The notes under the pieces were generated by a model. That model was not told the origin of the DNA. It ran no database searches and saw nothing but the letters and a program-made list of their open reading frames with translations. Below are positions 1 to 11,254 of a stretch of 64,000 bases of DNA, piece by piece. The DNA comes from Pelagophyceae sp. CCMP2097 (Eukaryota > Sar > Pelagophyceae): positions 84,807 through 148,806 of the forward strand of contig MU657256.1 of assembly GCA_026770575.1 (NCBI GenBank). The letters are read 5' to 3'. A program made the position numbers and the translations under genes. Each line of letters starts with the position of its first letter. Position 1 is the first letter of the stretch.

Positions 1-360
1 GATTCGAGGGCACGGTGATTGCAAGTCCCTTTTCGAGCCCTTTTCGTGCCCTTTTCGAACCTTTTGCGCGGATGGGCGCTTCCCGTTGGAGAGGTTCGTG
101 CCGTGGCCACGTGTACGATCGCGTCGCGCACTACCATCGCGCTCTCACGCCCTGGAAACCCCGCAACTTCAAGTTCTTCTTTATATTACAAGAGCGCGCC
201 GGAGGCACACGGAGGACCCGAAGGATACAGCCAAATCCCATTGCAATGCCCACGTAAATAATTGAAATTATTTAACTAATCGCTGAACTTTCAAATCCTC
301 CTTATCTTTATTTTTATTATTTTATTTCTTATTGAGCTATTTATTTTTTCTTTTTTTGCG

Positions 361-409
361 GCCGACCAGATTCGAACCTGTGACCAAAAACTTCTTCTAT
401 GATGATTCC
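361..409 (-). tRNA. Possible 3' half of a tRNA, cut by the gap
   Basis: On the minus strand a B-box-like sequence GGTTCGAATC is followed by CGGCCGC, which would be the 3' acceptor strand, and preceded by GGTCACA, as in many elongator tRNAs. The T stem has one mismatch (A-G) and one G-U pair. The 5' half, including the D arm, would lie in the N gap, so the anticodon and the acceptor pairing cannot be tested. No T-run terminator follows on the minus strand. It may be a tRNA, a tRNA pseudogene or part of a tRNA-derived repeat. Confidence 0.3.
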
Positions 410-576
410 NNNNNNNNNNNNNNNNNNNNNNNNNNNNNNNNNNNNNNNNNNNNNNNNNNNNNNNNNNNNNNNNNNNNNNNNNNNNNNNNNNNNNNNNNNN
501 NNNNNNNNNNNNNNNNNNNNNNNNNNNNNNNNNNNNNNNNNNNNNNNNNNNNNNNNNNNNNNNNNNNNNNNNNNNN
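410..576. other. Assembly gap (167 N)
   Basis: This is a run of undetermined bases. Its left flank is the tRNA-like fragment and its right flank is a strong hairpin, so a repeat is a plausible reason for the break. Confidence 0.99.
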
Positions 577-592
577 GTAATCCTTCAATCAA

Positions 593-655
593 AGGACCCG
601 AAGGGCCCTTGCCGTAAACTGACGTTGAATAAACGGCAAGGACCCTTCGGGTCCT
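593..655. repeat. Near-perfect inverted repeat, 23-bp arms
   Basis: The left arm (593-615) and the right arm (633-655) pair over 23 positions, with a single C/T difference that would be a G-U pair in RNA. The loop is 17 bases. The stem core is aggacccgaaggg. The surroundings are AT-rich, so the GC-rich stem stands out. It could be a terminator-like or precursor RNA hairpin, or the remains of a small inverted-repeat element. Confidence 0.85.
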
Positions 656-1319
656 GAATTATTTTCAGTTTATTTTGTCAATTATTTTAACGACTGTAAC
701 TTGAGTTGGCGTCGGAAAAAAGTTCGGAATATTCTTCGAGATGCTTTTTGACTTTCTTGCAATATTGTAACGGGCCGCGTTGTGTCATCTTCTGCTAATG
801 AAACTTCCCAAAGCTTCAAACATTTGCTTGAGGCGCTAGTGGCGGTTGCAACCTCAATGAAGAATGTTCTTTGCCCCTCCCCGCGCCTCCGGGACGTCTC
901 TATAGTTCGGGGAGTGGCGTCGCCGGCCTGCGGCGCGGCGGCGCGCGTCGACGAAAGGTCCGAGGACCAGGGGGCCGGCTATTCATCTTTCGGAGACGCT
1001 CCCCGCAGAGTGTGGGGCATCAGCGGCGGGCGGCGCGCCGGCGCACGGGCCGGGGCGCTGCTCTAAGGTCCCGCCCAACCACACATGGCCGCGATTTGTG
1101 CTCAATAATTGCGCTTTTCTGTCGATTCGGCTCTAATAATCCCCACCGCTTTCCGACTCGAGGTGCAGCGACGTGAAATTTCAATTGACGTGCACGTGTG
1201 ACGAACTGCTTTTCTCGCGACGTTAAAGAAACCCCGCGCGCGCGCACGCCCCGCGCGCGGCGCAGCCCGGGAGCACCGGGCGGAGCAGGCGCGCAGTCAG
1301 CGCGGGCGGCCCACGCGGG

Positions 1320-1326
1320 CTATATA
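1320..1326 (+). promoter_or_regulatory. TATA-like element before the channel gene
   Basis: The sequence ctatata lies about 55 bp upstream of the proposed ATG at 1380, in an otherwise GC-rich stretch. The spacing would suit a TATA box with a short 5' leader. No transcript evidence is visible. Confidence 0.3.
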
Positions 1327-1379
1327 CCTGGCGCCCTCGTGCCTGCAACGAGGCGGTGTAAGGGGATCCCGCTCTCTAT

Positions 1380-4300
1380 ATGGCGGTCCCCCCGGATGGG
1401 TCTTCGCGCGGCGACGACGACGGCGAGTACAAGGAGGACATTGAGTTGACGCGCCGGCTCTCGTCTTCGAACACGGCGGCGCTTCCCGAAAGAGACTCGC
1501 CGCAGGACTCGCCTGCAGACGCTCTAAGGCGGACGACCCGAACGGCCAACCCCATCCGCGTCGCCGTCGCGGCGGCGCATTGGAAGGGTCGCGACGACGA
1601 CTCGCCGGACACGCCCGCGTCGCCGGGGTCGAACTGGCCCAAGAAGTTGGCTGACGTGCGGCCCGCGGCCGGCCTCGCCGGTTCGGCCGACGCGCCGCCC
1701 GCGCTGAATCTGGCGGCGCCGGACGAGGGCGGCGGGCCTTCGTCTTTATTTGACGTGTTTTCTTTGTTGAGGCCGGCCGCCGTGCGGCCTAGGTCGGCCA
1801 GCGGCCGCGTGGCGCCGTCGGAATCCGCATCGGCCCACGGCGTCGACGCCGACGGCCGCCGCTTGAGTCACTCCGGCGACCAGTTCGACTCGGGGTGGAT
1901 GGACGCGAGCGTGTACTCTGCTGCGAGGAACACGACTAATGGAGACGAGCCGAGGAGCATGTCCCTCGGCGCGGCAATGCACGTCGCGCGCGTCGCCCAC
2001 AAGGTCAAGCTGAACAGGCCCTCGTCCATGCGATCCAGGACCGTGGTAAGGCCCCGGCGCCAAAGGACCTTTCCGATGAGTGCACCCGAGGCTGGGTGGG
2101 GGTTTTGAGACCCGGGGGCCCTTCTCCGCCAGAGGGCGGACCACCGGCTGGGCCGGAGTCTAGAGCAGAGGCATCGAGGCTCGAGTGTCCATCGCCGCCT
2201 CTGTGATTTGCCCCTTTAGGAAAAGGTTCTGAAGTCCGCTCTGGTCAAGGAGGACGAGCTCAAACGCCGCCGCGGCGCGCCGCGCAAGTCTGGCGCGGCA
2301 CGCAGAGTGCGGTTCGAGATGAAGCTGGTCGAAAATCGGGACGGCCGCGGTAAGACGCCGTGGTACCAACGTTCTCTCGACCCGCACGCGACGTGGGTGC
2401 GCTACTGGACGTACCTGCGCGTCGGGTTTTACATTTATGAGACGTTTGTCTTTCCTGTTCGATTTGCTTTCGGCCGGCCGCATAACTTGGTGACGTACTT
2501 CTTCTACGTGCTCCCGGACCTTTTTTTCCTGGCGGACATGGGCGTCCTCCCTTTTCTGGGCTTCAAGACGTCCGCCGTGCAGGGCGCCTACGTGGAAAGG
2601 GACGTGGACGCGATTCGCGCAAGGTATTTGAGGTGGTCTTGTCTCGACGTGAGGCCCTCGTTCTGGACCGATTTGTTCGCCCTGGCGCCGATCCACGTCG
2701 CCTTTGGCTTCAACTCGGGCGAGGTGCTCTTCCAGTTCTCGGCGACTCCACGAGCGGCGCGGATCTACAAGCTTCAGCTCTGGTTCTCGGACATGGAACA
2801 CGACGTCCATACCGACTACCGCAAGATCGCCATCTTGAAGTTTGGCATCTATTTAGTGGGCATGGCCCACTGGATCGGCCTGCTCTGGTGGGCTCTCGCC
2901 CGAGCCTCGGACTACGACCACCGCTCCTGGGTGGCGCAGTACGAAAGGTATTTAGGCGTCGCCATCGAGACGAGATCCATTTGGCACCGGTACCAATTCG
3001 CGCTCCTCTGGGGTCTCCGAAGCATGACCGCCTTTGGCTACGGCGACGTCGTCCCGGACGTCTGGTTCGAGTGCTTGTTTGCCATCTTTGTCTCCGCTTT
3101 GCAAGTGGTGTTCAACGCCTACATCCTCGGCACGCTCTTCCATTACGTGGTCACGAAAGATGAAAAGGCGGAAGCGTTCCGCGGGAAGATGAAGTCGGTG
3201 GAGATGTACGTCGAAGTCCGACGCATCCCGACCGAGATTTCGGCGAGGATGAAACAGCACTACGCCTTCGTCCTGTCCAAGGAGACTTCCAACCGTTCGG
3301 ATATGGCCATCATCGAGGCCATGCCGCCCGCGTTGCGCGTCCGCGTCGCGCGCTGGTCGCACCGCAGCATCTTGAACGACTCGCAGGCTTTGTTCTCGGG
3401 GGCCTCGGACGCGTTTATCAACCTCGTCCTGATCAAGCTCCGGTCTCGCTTCATGCTCCCCGGCGAGCTTTTATTCAAGCTCGGCGACATGGCGCGCGAG
3501 CTCTGCTTTTTGTACAAGGGCTCTTTGGAAGAGTTTGAGGACGCGGAGATGCGACGGCACGCGAGGACGATCACGGCGGGCTGCGTGGGTGAATTAGCTT
3601 TCTTTATGGGTATCCCCCAAGTCTGCGGCATCACCGCGTCCGGCGGCTCCGACGTCATCCTGCAGTCCATCACAAAGGAGGACTACGACGAGGTGACGCG
3701 CTTGTATGCGGACGGCCACGCCGTCGTGGTGAACAACATCGTGGCGCAGTACGGTCTGGACAGCAACGGCGGCGACATCGCCGTCTCCGGCGTCCAGGCC
3801 CAGACCAGCGCGGACGCGCCGGACAAGGTCTACACCGGGGAGAAGAAGAGTTCAAAATCCTCCGACGACTTTTACGAGGCGCGCCGAAACGCTCTCCGAG
3901 TCACTTTACGCCGGCGCAAGGACGATTCGTTGAGTGTGATGATCGAGGCCGCTTTTGAAGGCGACATCCACACCGTGCGAAGGATCGTGCACCAGGGTTT
4001 GGACGTGAACACGGGGGACTATGATAATCGCACCATGCTCCATTTAGCTTCCGCAGAAGGCAACCTCAAAGTAGTCAAGTCTCTCCTAGACGAGGGCGCA
4101 GACGTCCACGTCGTCGACCGCTGGGGCCAGACGCCCCTTCTGGACGCCGTGCGCGGCGAGCACCACAACGTGGCGCAACTCTTGGCTTCTTACGGGAGCA
4201 CGTGGTCGCACCCGTCCCCGGCTTCCGTCCTCTGCACTCTCGTCTCCGACGACGACCTGGACGGCCTCAAGCGCGCCATCGAGTACGGCGCGCCTGTGAA

Positions 4301-7300
4301 CGCGGCGGACTACGACGGACGCACGTGCGTTGCTGTGAAACGAAGGACCGCCGCGGGGAGTCGGAAAACGGCAGTCGAAAGAGGCCCTCGCGGTATTTGC
4401 CCGTGCCAGGGCGCCCCCGCTCACCCTCGATTAGGTGCATGCACGTGGCGGCGGCGCAGGGCAACTCTGGCATCATCACGTTCTTGCTGCACTCCCAAGT
4501 CAAGGTGAACTCGCGCGACCGCTGGGGCAACACGCCGCTCGTCGACGCGGTGAAGAACTTGCACCATTTACCGGCGAAGATCCTGTACGAGGCCGGCGGC
4601 GAGATCCAGCAGGAGAACGCTTCGGCGTTGCTGTGCGACGCCGCCTTGAAGGGGGACCAAGCCTACCTGCAGCTGCTGCACGAGTGCGGCGCCGACGTCC
4701 GCGCCTCGGACTACGACAAGCGCACGCCTTTGCATTTGGCCGCCGCGGAGGGCCAGCTGGTGTCCGTTGACTTTTTGCTCTTTGCCAAAGCGGACGCTCT
4801 CTTCGCCGACCGCTGGGGGAACACCGCTTTGGACGACGCTATTCGAGGCAAGCACTACGAGTGCGCCAAGCTTTTGATCGGCATGGGCGGCCTGCCCGGC
4901 CGGCCCGTCTCGGCAGATGTGAGGGCCAAGATCGACGCGATCGATTTGCGGAAAGTGCGCGAGACGGTCCGATTGGAAGTCGAGAAGCAACAACGCTACG
5001 AGCGCAAGCAGCACCAGATCCGCGACGCGGTGAAGCACACGTCCCGCGAGCTGGCGCACATGGAGGTGAAGTTCTCTAGACTGGCCCAATCGCTGTCTGT
5101 CATCACGTCGCACGCCATGCGCAAGGGCGGCCAAGAGGCCATGATGCTCAGCATGCGCAGCGCCGACGCCGAGCTGTTCGCCATGCCCGTCGAGCAGCCC
5201 GACGACGACGAGGGCTCGGAGGAGGGCTCTGCGGGGAGCGCGCACGACGAGAACAATCAAAAGAAGCAGCCGCTGACTTTTTGTATGCAGCGTTTCGTCG
5301 GAATCGGCCTCGACGCCCCTCTGGGCGCGCCGACGGACGAGGCCTTACTGCTCTCGCTGCAGTCGCTGCAGCAGGCGCCGCGCAACCCGTCGGTGGTCAT
5401 GCGGGACGAGCTGGCGCGGGACCAACGGGAGACCATCGATGCTATGGCCGACTTCGACTCCAACGGCTCCTTCGCCGACGTGCCCCTGCTTTTGGACGAG
5501 GAGAAGCTCGTCAACCCGGCGCTGATCCGCACCGACCCTTTGCTTGAGGCGTCGCACAACGCGGCGGTACGTCTTTCGGGGAACCCGCCTTTCTCGACGC
5601 CAGAGCCGGCCTCCGGGGCGCCTTCTTGATCCGCCTTTTAGGTGAACGCGGGCAAGCAGCTGGAGCGCTTCGACGCGACTTCGCATTCTTCGAAATTTAC
5701 CTCGTTCAACCAAATCATCCTCGTCTTCCCGGTCATCGAGCACGGCTTCATGGCCCTCCGGTCGCACTTCGACGAGGCCTGCTCCCACGCGCGCTTCACC
5801 GCCAGCGGCGGCGACGACGGCGACGACGAAGCGAGCGATGACGACGACAACAACCGGGCGAGGATGCTCCGGAACAACAATTCGTCGAGCCATCAGGGCA
5901 TGCCGCGAAGGTCCTCGATCCAGTCCACGACGCCGCAGCCAAAGACGCACATGGAGATCACAAAGGTCGAGCTGCATCGCTTGATCGTGGCCTCGCTGGG
6001 CATGCCCGCGTCGCGGCAAGATTTAGACGAACTCTGCCTCGTAGAGGTCGGCTTGAGCGGCGGCTATGAGGCCGAGTCGATTGATTTCGTGCATTTGATC
6101 TCGTCGGCGACGTTTATGCGCCTGATCAACGCGACGACTGCCGAAGCTCGCAAGTCTTGCAGCGACGGGTGCCACGCCACGGTCCTCGCTCTAGAGCAGT
6201 CTTACAGGATGGTCAACTCGGCGTTTGAGATGCTGGACCGCTCGGGCAAGGGCCAGATCACGATCCAGGAGCTGAAGCAGTCGATTGGAGGCGAGCTGCG
6301 GTCGGGCGACGAACTTTTGAATCTCTTCTCGAGGAAGTACATCATTTACCGCAAAGACTTTATCATCTCCTTGTTAAGGTGGCTGGGCATCATCGACGAG
6401 GACGAGCTCGCTCTGATCGACGACGCGGAGGAGATGAACAAGCAGCTGGACGCGGCGAACGACGGCACGGCCAAGGCCAACTTTATGATCTCTCAAGAAG
6501 ACATCGACGCAGAGGCCCATCGCGACGCTTTGCGCCACTCGTTCCGATTCGGCGCCGCCGGCGCCGCCGTGGACGCGGTGGCGTCGGCGGTGGCGGCGGC
6601 GAAACTTTCAAAGCCCTCGGCGTTCATCGTGGACTTGAAGCGGTCGTTCTTATTCATCGCGAGGCACTACGCAGAGCCCAACTTTGCTTTAGATACGTGG
6701 TTCGTCGAGCTTTTGGCGTCGTCGAGCGGGGCCTTTGTGGCCAACGGTTCGGACTTTGTTTTCCGGGATATTGATAAAGACGGCGACGGCGAGATTCCGT
6801 ACGATGAGTGGAAACTCTTCGTCGAAGCCGCCGGTCTGCGATTACCGCACTCCAAGTCGACTGCGTTATATTCTCTCTTCCTGTCGGGCCACCCGCCGAA
6901 ATCGTACGCCGCTTTATTAGAAAGGCACATTGACTTGAAGTCTTTAGAGAACCGTTACATCGCCTGCGAGGCCGAAATCGCCGAAAGGAAGCTCTTCGAC
7001 GACCGCGAGCAGGACAGGTTGGAGCAGAAGCGTTCAAAGGGGTCGGCGGCGGTGGTCCGCAACAAGCCGTACGTGATCAAGCAAGGTTCGAAGATCGACG
7101 TCGGCTTCGAACGGCTCTCTCTCTTCTTGGCTGCGTACTACACTCTCGCAGTACCCTACATGCTCGCCTTTTCCCGATTCTCGCGCGAGGAGTACAGCGG
7201 GCCCCAGGCGGTGGCGATCATGTACTCCGCGGACGCGTTGCTCTGGGTCACCATCTGCCGCAAATTCGTCACGTCGTACGCCAACCGCCACTCCGTCGTC

Positions 7301-10300
7301 GTGGCGGACCCGATCAAGATGCGGCGGCATTATTTCAAGACGGACTTTGCCTACGATTTTGTCTCTGCGCTGCCGTTAGATATCGCCATCTGGGCCACGT
7401 CCGGCAAAGCTTCTGGCGCTCTCTGGATGCGCCTCCCGCGTTTATTAAGGTTGCGGGACGTCCGCCGCACTTTGGCGCACGGGCGCCACGACCTGAGACA
7501 GGTCCGGACGGAGCTCCAATCCCTCTTCGTGGCGATTCTGATTCTCATGCACATCCTCGCATGCATCTGGCACGCTTTAACAGAGGACCGCGACGGGAAG
7601 AACTGGCAGACGCGGCTGACGAAGCTGCAGTTGGTGGAGATTAAAGACGATGACGGCTACATTTTATACGGCATGGACGCTGCCGGCGTGCGCGGAGGCT
7701 TCCAGCTCGACGAATACTTACTCTCCTTTTGGTGGGTCTTCTCCACTCTGACGTCCGTCGGGACGGCGTACATGGAGGCCGTCAACGTCGCGGAGCGGTG
7801 GTTCTTCATGCTGTTGATGCTTCTGAATCTGTCCCTATTCGCCTATATTCTCGGCACAATCTCCTCGCTCTTCATGTCCGCAGACGCGCAGCTCGTCGCG
7901 GCGCGGTCGGAGATCTCCCAGACCAACGACTTTATCGAACGGCACGCTTTACCTGCCGAGCTTTGTGGGCAGCTGCGCGATTATTCTATGCTCCAAGCCT
8001 CCACCAAGACCTTTTCAGAGAAAGAGGACAACGACATCTTCTTGGGGCTGTCGTACTCTTTGCAGGTCGACGTCGCGCGGCACACGTCGCGCGGCATCAT
8101 CGAGGCCTCGCGGTGCTTTACCAGGTGCACGGAGCACTTTCTCGACACTTTGTCCACGATGCTCCGCGAGACGACCGCGTCGCCAAACGCCGTCCTCTTT
8201 CGCACGCGCGACATGTCGCTGAACCTCTACCTCGTCTCCCAGGGCGAGGTCTCGCTCTACGAGGCGGCGGAACCCGCGGGAGACGCGCGGCCGGACGGCG
8301 TCGCGGCCGCGGGGTCCGCCGTCAGTCCGCTGCCGTTCTTCTTCGGCATGCGGCAGACGTGCACGGCCTGCGTCTCCTCCACGACGGTGGCGCGTCTCTT
8401 CTATCTAGAAAGGTCGGACTACAAACGACTCATGAAGTTGTACCCGGCCCAGGAAGAGGCCATCGCGCACAACGTCTTAGACGACAGCGCTTTCGAAGAG
8501 GACGACAACAAGTCCTCTACCGGCACTTTGACCTCCGGCTCGGGCACTTCCAGCGTCGGCGGCTCCTCGCACGCTTCGGGGACTTCTGGCGTCTCGGCCA
8601 CCGAGGACAACAAGTCTGTCATGTCGGAAAGCAGCGCCGGCGGCGGTTCGACCATCTCCGGCGGGGGCATGGTCGCCAACGCGTCGCAGATCCAGTCTAT
8701 CCAGTCGGCGGTGGCGAAAGCCCGGTCGAAAAGGGAAAAAGAATGGATCTGCGCGAGGTGCGCGGCGGCCGCCGAGGGGCGCCTTGACGACTTGAAGTCC
8801 ATTTTGAACCTTTCGAGGGCGACGCCCATCGACGCGGCGGACTACGACGGCCGCACGCCCCTGCATCTGGCCGCGTCGGAGGGCCAGGTGGCGGTGGTTT
8901 CTTGGCTCATCGAGTCGGGGACGCGCATCGACTGCAAGGACCGTTTCGGGGCCACCCCGTACACCGACGCCGTGCGGCACTGCCACGACGAGATCGCGGC
9001 CATGCTTTTAGCTGCTGGAGGGTCTTTGGAGCTGTCCGAGGCTGAAATATCCGTGCGATTATGCTCGGCGGCTGCGCAAGGCGACATCGACGGACTCCGG
9101 CGGCTGTTGGAGGCGCACAACGAGGTCGACTCTTTGGACTACGACGCGCGGTCGGCGCTTCACCTGGCGGCGTGCAACGGACACACGAAGGTGATCGATT
9201 TCTTAGTGAACAGGCACGCCAACGTGAACCAAGTCGACCGCTGGGGAGGCACGCCTCTGTCCGACGCCATCATGATGAAGCAGGTCGAGTCGCAGCGCGC
9301 TTTGAAGCGCGTCGGGGCGAAACTGCCGCAGTCGGACGCTTCTGCTTCCTCTTTGGACCAACTGGCGGCTGACGGGAATATCGACGAACTGCGCATTTTA
9401 GTGGAGAACGGCATGGACCCAAACAACGGCGACTACGACCGGCGACGGGCGCTGCACCTGGCGGCGTGCGAGCGCCGTTTAGGGATTGTAGAGTATTTGC
9501 TCGCTTTGCCCGGCGTTGACGTCAACGTCATCGACCGCTTCGGAGGCACCCCTCTGGAAGACGCCATCCGCGAGGGCCACACGTCCGTGGCCATGCTGCT
9601 GGAGAGGCACGGCGCCGTGCGCTCGGGCCACGCTTCCCTGGCGGCCAACTACGCCGAAAACGAACGCCTTTCCATGTTGCACCAGGAGCAGCTCCGCGCT
9701 TCTTCCCGAGCGCAAGAGCAGTCGTACACCGCCGTCGACGACACGTGCGCGAGGCTGCAGGACGTGGTGGCCAAGTTGTCGACGGACGTCCGCCTGCTGC
9801 AAAAGGAGATGCACGCTCTGTCGTTACATTCGCACCCAAAGCAGTGGAAGTCGAAGAAAGCCATCGGAGTCGTGCGCGAGCTGCACGTCGCCGACGCCGT
9901 GGACCACGTCTTCCGCGTGGCCTTTAGGAAGTACATGCGCATGCGCGCGCACGCTGAAAAACTTTTGAACGCGTTTCTTGCGTGCCAATCCTTCGCCAAG
10001 CGGCCGCGGTCGGCGGCAGTCGACGAAATCGTCGACTTGTACCTCGCAAAAGGCGCGCGCCACGAGATCCACACGGCGCCGAAATCGTTGGGGAAGCTGC
10101 TTGCCGTGGCGGACGCTTGCTTCCAAAAGGGAGACACGCTTCCTGTTACGCTCTTCGACGACATCCAGACGGAGGTCGGCGCGAGACTGGCGAAGCACGT
10201 GCGCAAGTTCCAGTCTTCGTCGTTCTGCAAGCAGGTCCTCAACTCTCGGACCGGCCGCCTTTGGCGAACTTTGGAGGCTTGCAGAAACGTTTCCGGCGGC

Positions 10301-10702
10301 GCGCGGCACGTCCGCGAGGGCGTCATCGACGCTCTATGCGCCATTTTAGAGTCCGACGTCGTCACCGCGAACATGGCCTCGCGCGCGACGCAGGTGCCGC
10401 AGCTGCTGGGCGAACTGCGGGACTTTTGCCGGCGGTTGGAGGAGCTGGGCAAGTCTTCCGAGCGCTTGGCTGTCGGCAACCGCCTCATCTTCGAGCGCGC
10501 TCTGGAGCGCGACCGCGTCTTGAACCGCGCCGACGACGCGCGCAACCCGCAGATGGTCGCCGCGGGCGCCGATGCGGCGGCGGATAAGGCGGCCTCGCCC
10601 GCCGAGCCGCGCGACAAGCCCCGCGCGAGCCAGGGCAGCGTCGGCACGATGGACGAGGGCGATTTCGACGGCTTCGCATACAACGATGAACACCAGGAGT
10701 AG
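1380..10702 (+). CDS. Two-module CNG/HCN-like cation channel with ankyrin repeats and EF-hands
   Basis: Four exons join in phase: 1380-2045, 2220-4324, 4435-5566 and 5642-10702, giving about 2,987 residues. Donors are GTAAGG, GTGCGT and GTACGT; all acceptors end TAG. Module 1 has six membrane segments (about 280-545), a potassium-type filter FGYGD at 494-498, a cyclic-nucleotide-binding-like domain (about 620-720) and ankyrin repeats (about 790-1080). A linker carries two EF-hands (about 1496, and a canonical DIDKDGDGEIPYDE near 1677). Module 2 has six helices (about 1790-2040), an S4 with regularly spaced arginines (RLPRLLRLRDVRR), a CNG-like filter SVGTAYME, a second nucleotide-binding-like domain (about 2124-2248), ankyrin repeats (about 2338-2635) and a coiled C-terminus. 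Members of this superfamily are tetrameric plasma-membrane channels, so two chains could form one pore. Joining both modules in one protein rests on the 75-bp intron at 5567-5641. Without that splice, module 1 would stop at 5629. Confidence 0.85.
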
Positions 10703-11180
10703 CCCACTCACCGCGGACGACCGCGCCCAGCGGCGACAAACGTCCCCACTTTTGTACGGCCGCCCCCGCAGCCCTTTGCACTAACTTGCCATTCACATGA
10801 CCGCGCCTCGTTTGGGCCCGCGAGGTGGGAGCGATGGCCCCATATTGGGCGTGCACCTCGTCGCAGGGCGGGAGAGGGTATGTAAACCTCATGCCTCAGA
10901 GAGCCCGCCCCGAGGCTTCGAGGCCGAGAAAGTACGCCATCGCGTCCATCCAGCAGAGGCGCTCCCAGAGGCCTGGGGCACGGACCTCGACGCTGACCGA
11001 GGGCCGCCCGCCTGACGGTTTCGCCGCGGAGAAAGCGGCCTCGAATACGATTGCTTACGTGAAACGTGTGCTTACCAAGCACTCGACTCCCGGGCGTCTT
11101 CGACCGTGGGATGCGCGGACCCGACTGCGCGCAGCCGGGCGGCTCACGACTGCGCCGCGCGCGCACGGGCCGGGCGGCCG
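10703..11180. other. Intergenic region between convergent genes
   Basis: This region lies between the 3' end of the channel gene (+) and the 3' end of the MYND/Sel1 gene (-). I see no supported gene or RNA here. A 37-bp tandem repeat starts at its right end. Confidence 0.6.
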
Positions 11181-11254
11181 CGTCGGACGGTGCATATCAC
11201 CAGTATCGAGCCGGAAGCGTCGGACGGTGCATATCACCAGTGTCGATCCGGAAG
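11181..11254. repeat. Two tandem copies of a 37-bp unit
   Basis: Units 11181-11217 and 11218-11254 differ at only two positions. Each contains gtgcatatcaccagt. The second copy overlaps the last codons and stop (minus strand) of the MYND/Sel1 gene, so the duplication placed an extra copy of the coding end just beyond the stop. Confidence 0.85.

Larger units (their letters stand above)
1..1379. other. 5' edge region without a supported gene
   Basis: No reading frame here has recognisable protein similarity, splice sites or biased composition. Bases 250-780 are markedly AT-rich compared with the window. The stretch includes a tRNA-like fragment, an N gap and a hairpin, listed separately. The GC-rich part from about 850 to 1379 is probably the upstream region of the channel gene that starts at 1380. 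Confidence 0.5.

Noticed and set aside
15..261. Two overlapping small open frames at the left edge
   Set aside because: They are in different frames, Arg/Pro-rich, and lack motifs or splice context; such frames are expected by chance in GC-rich DNA.
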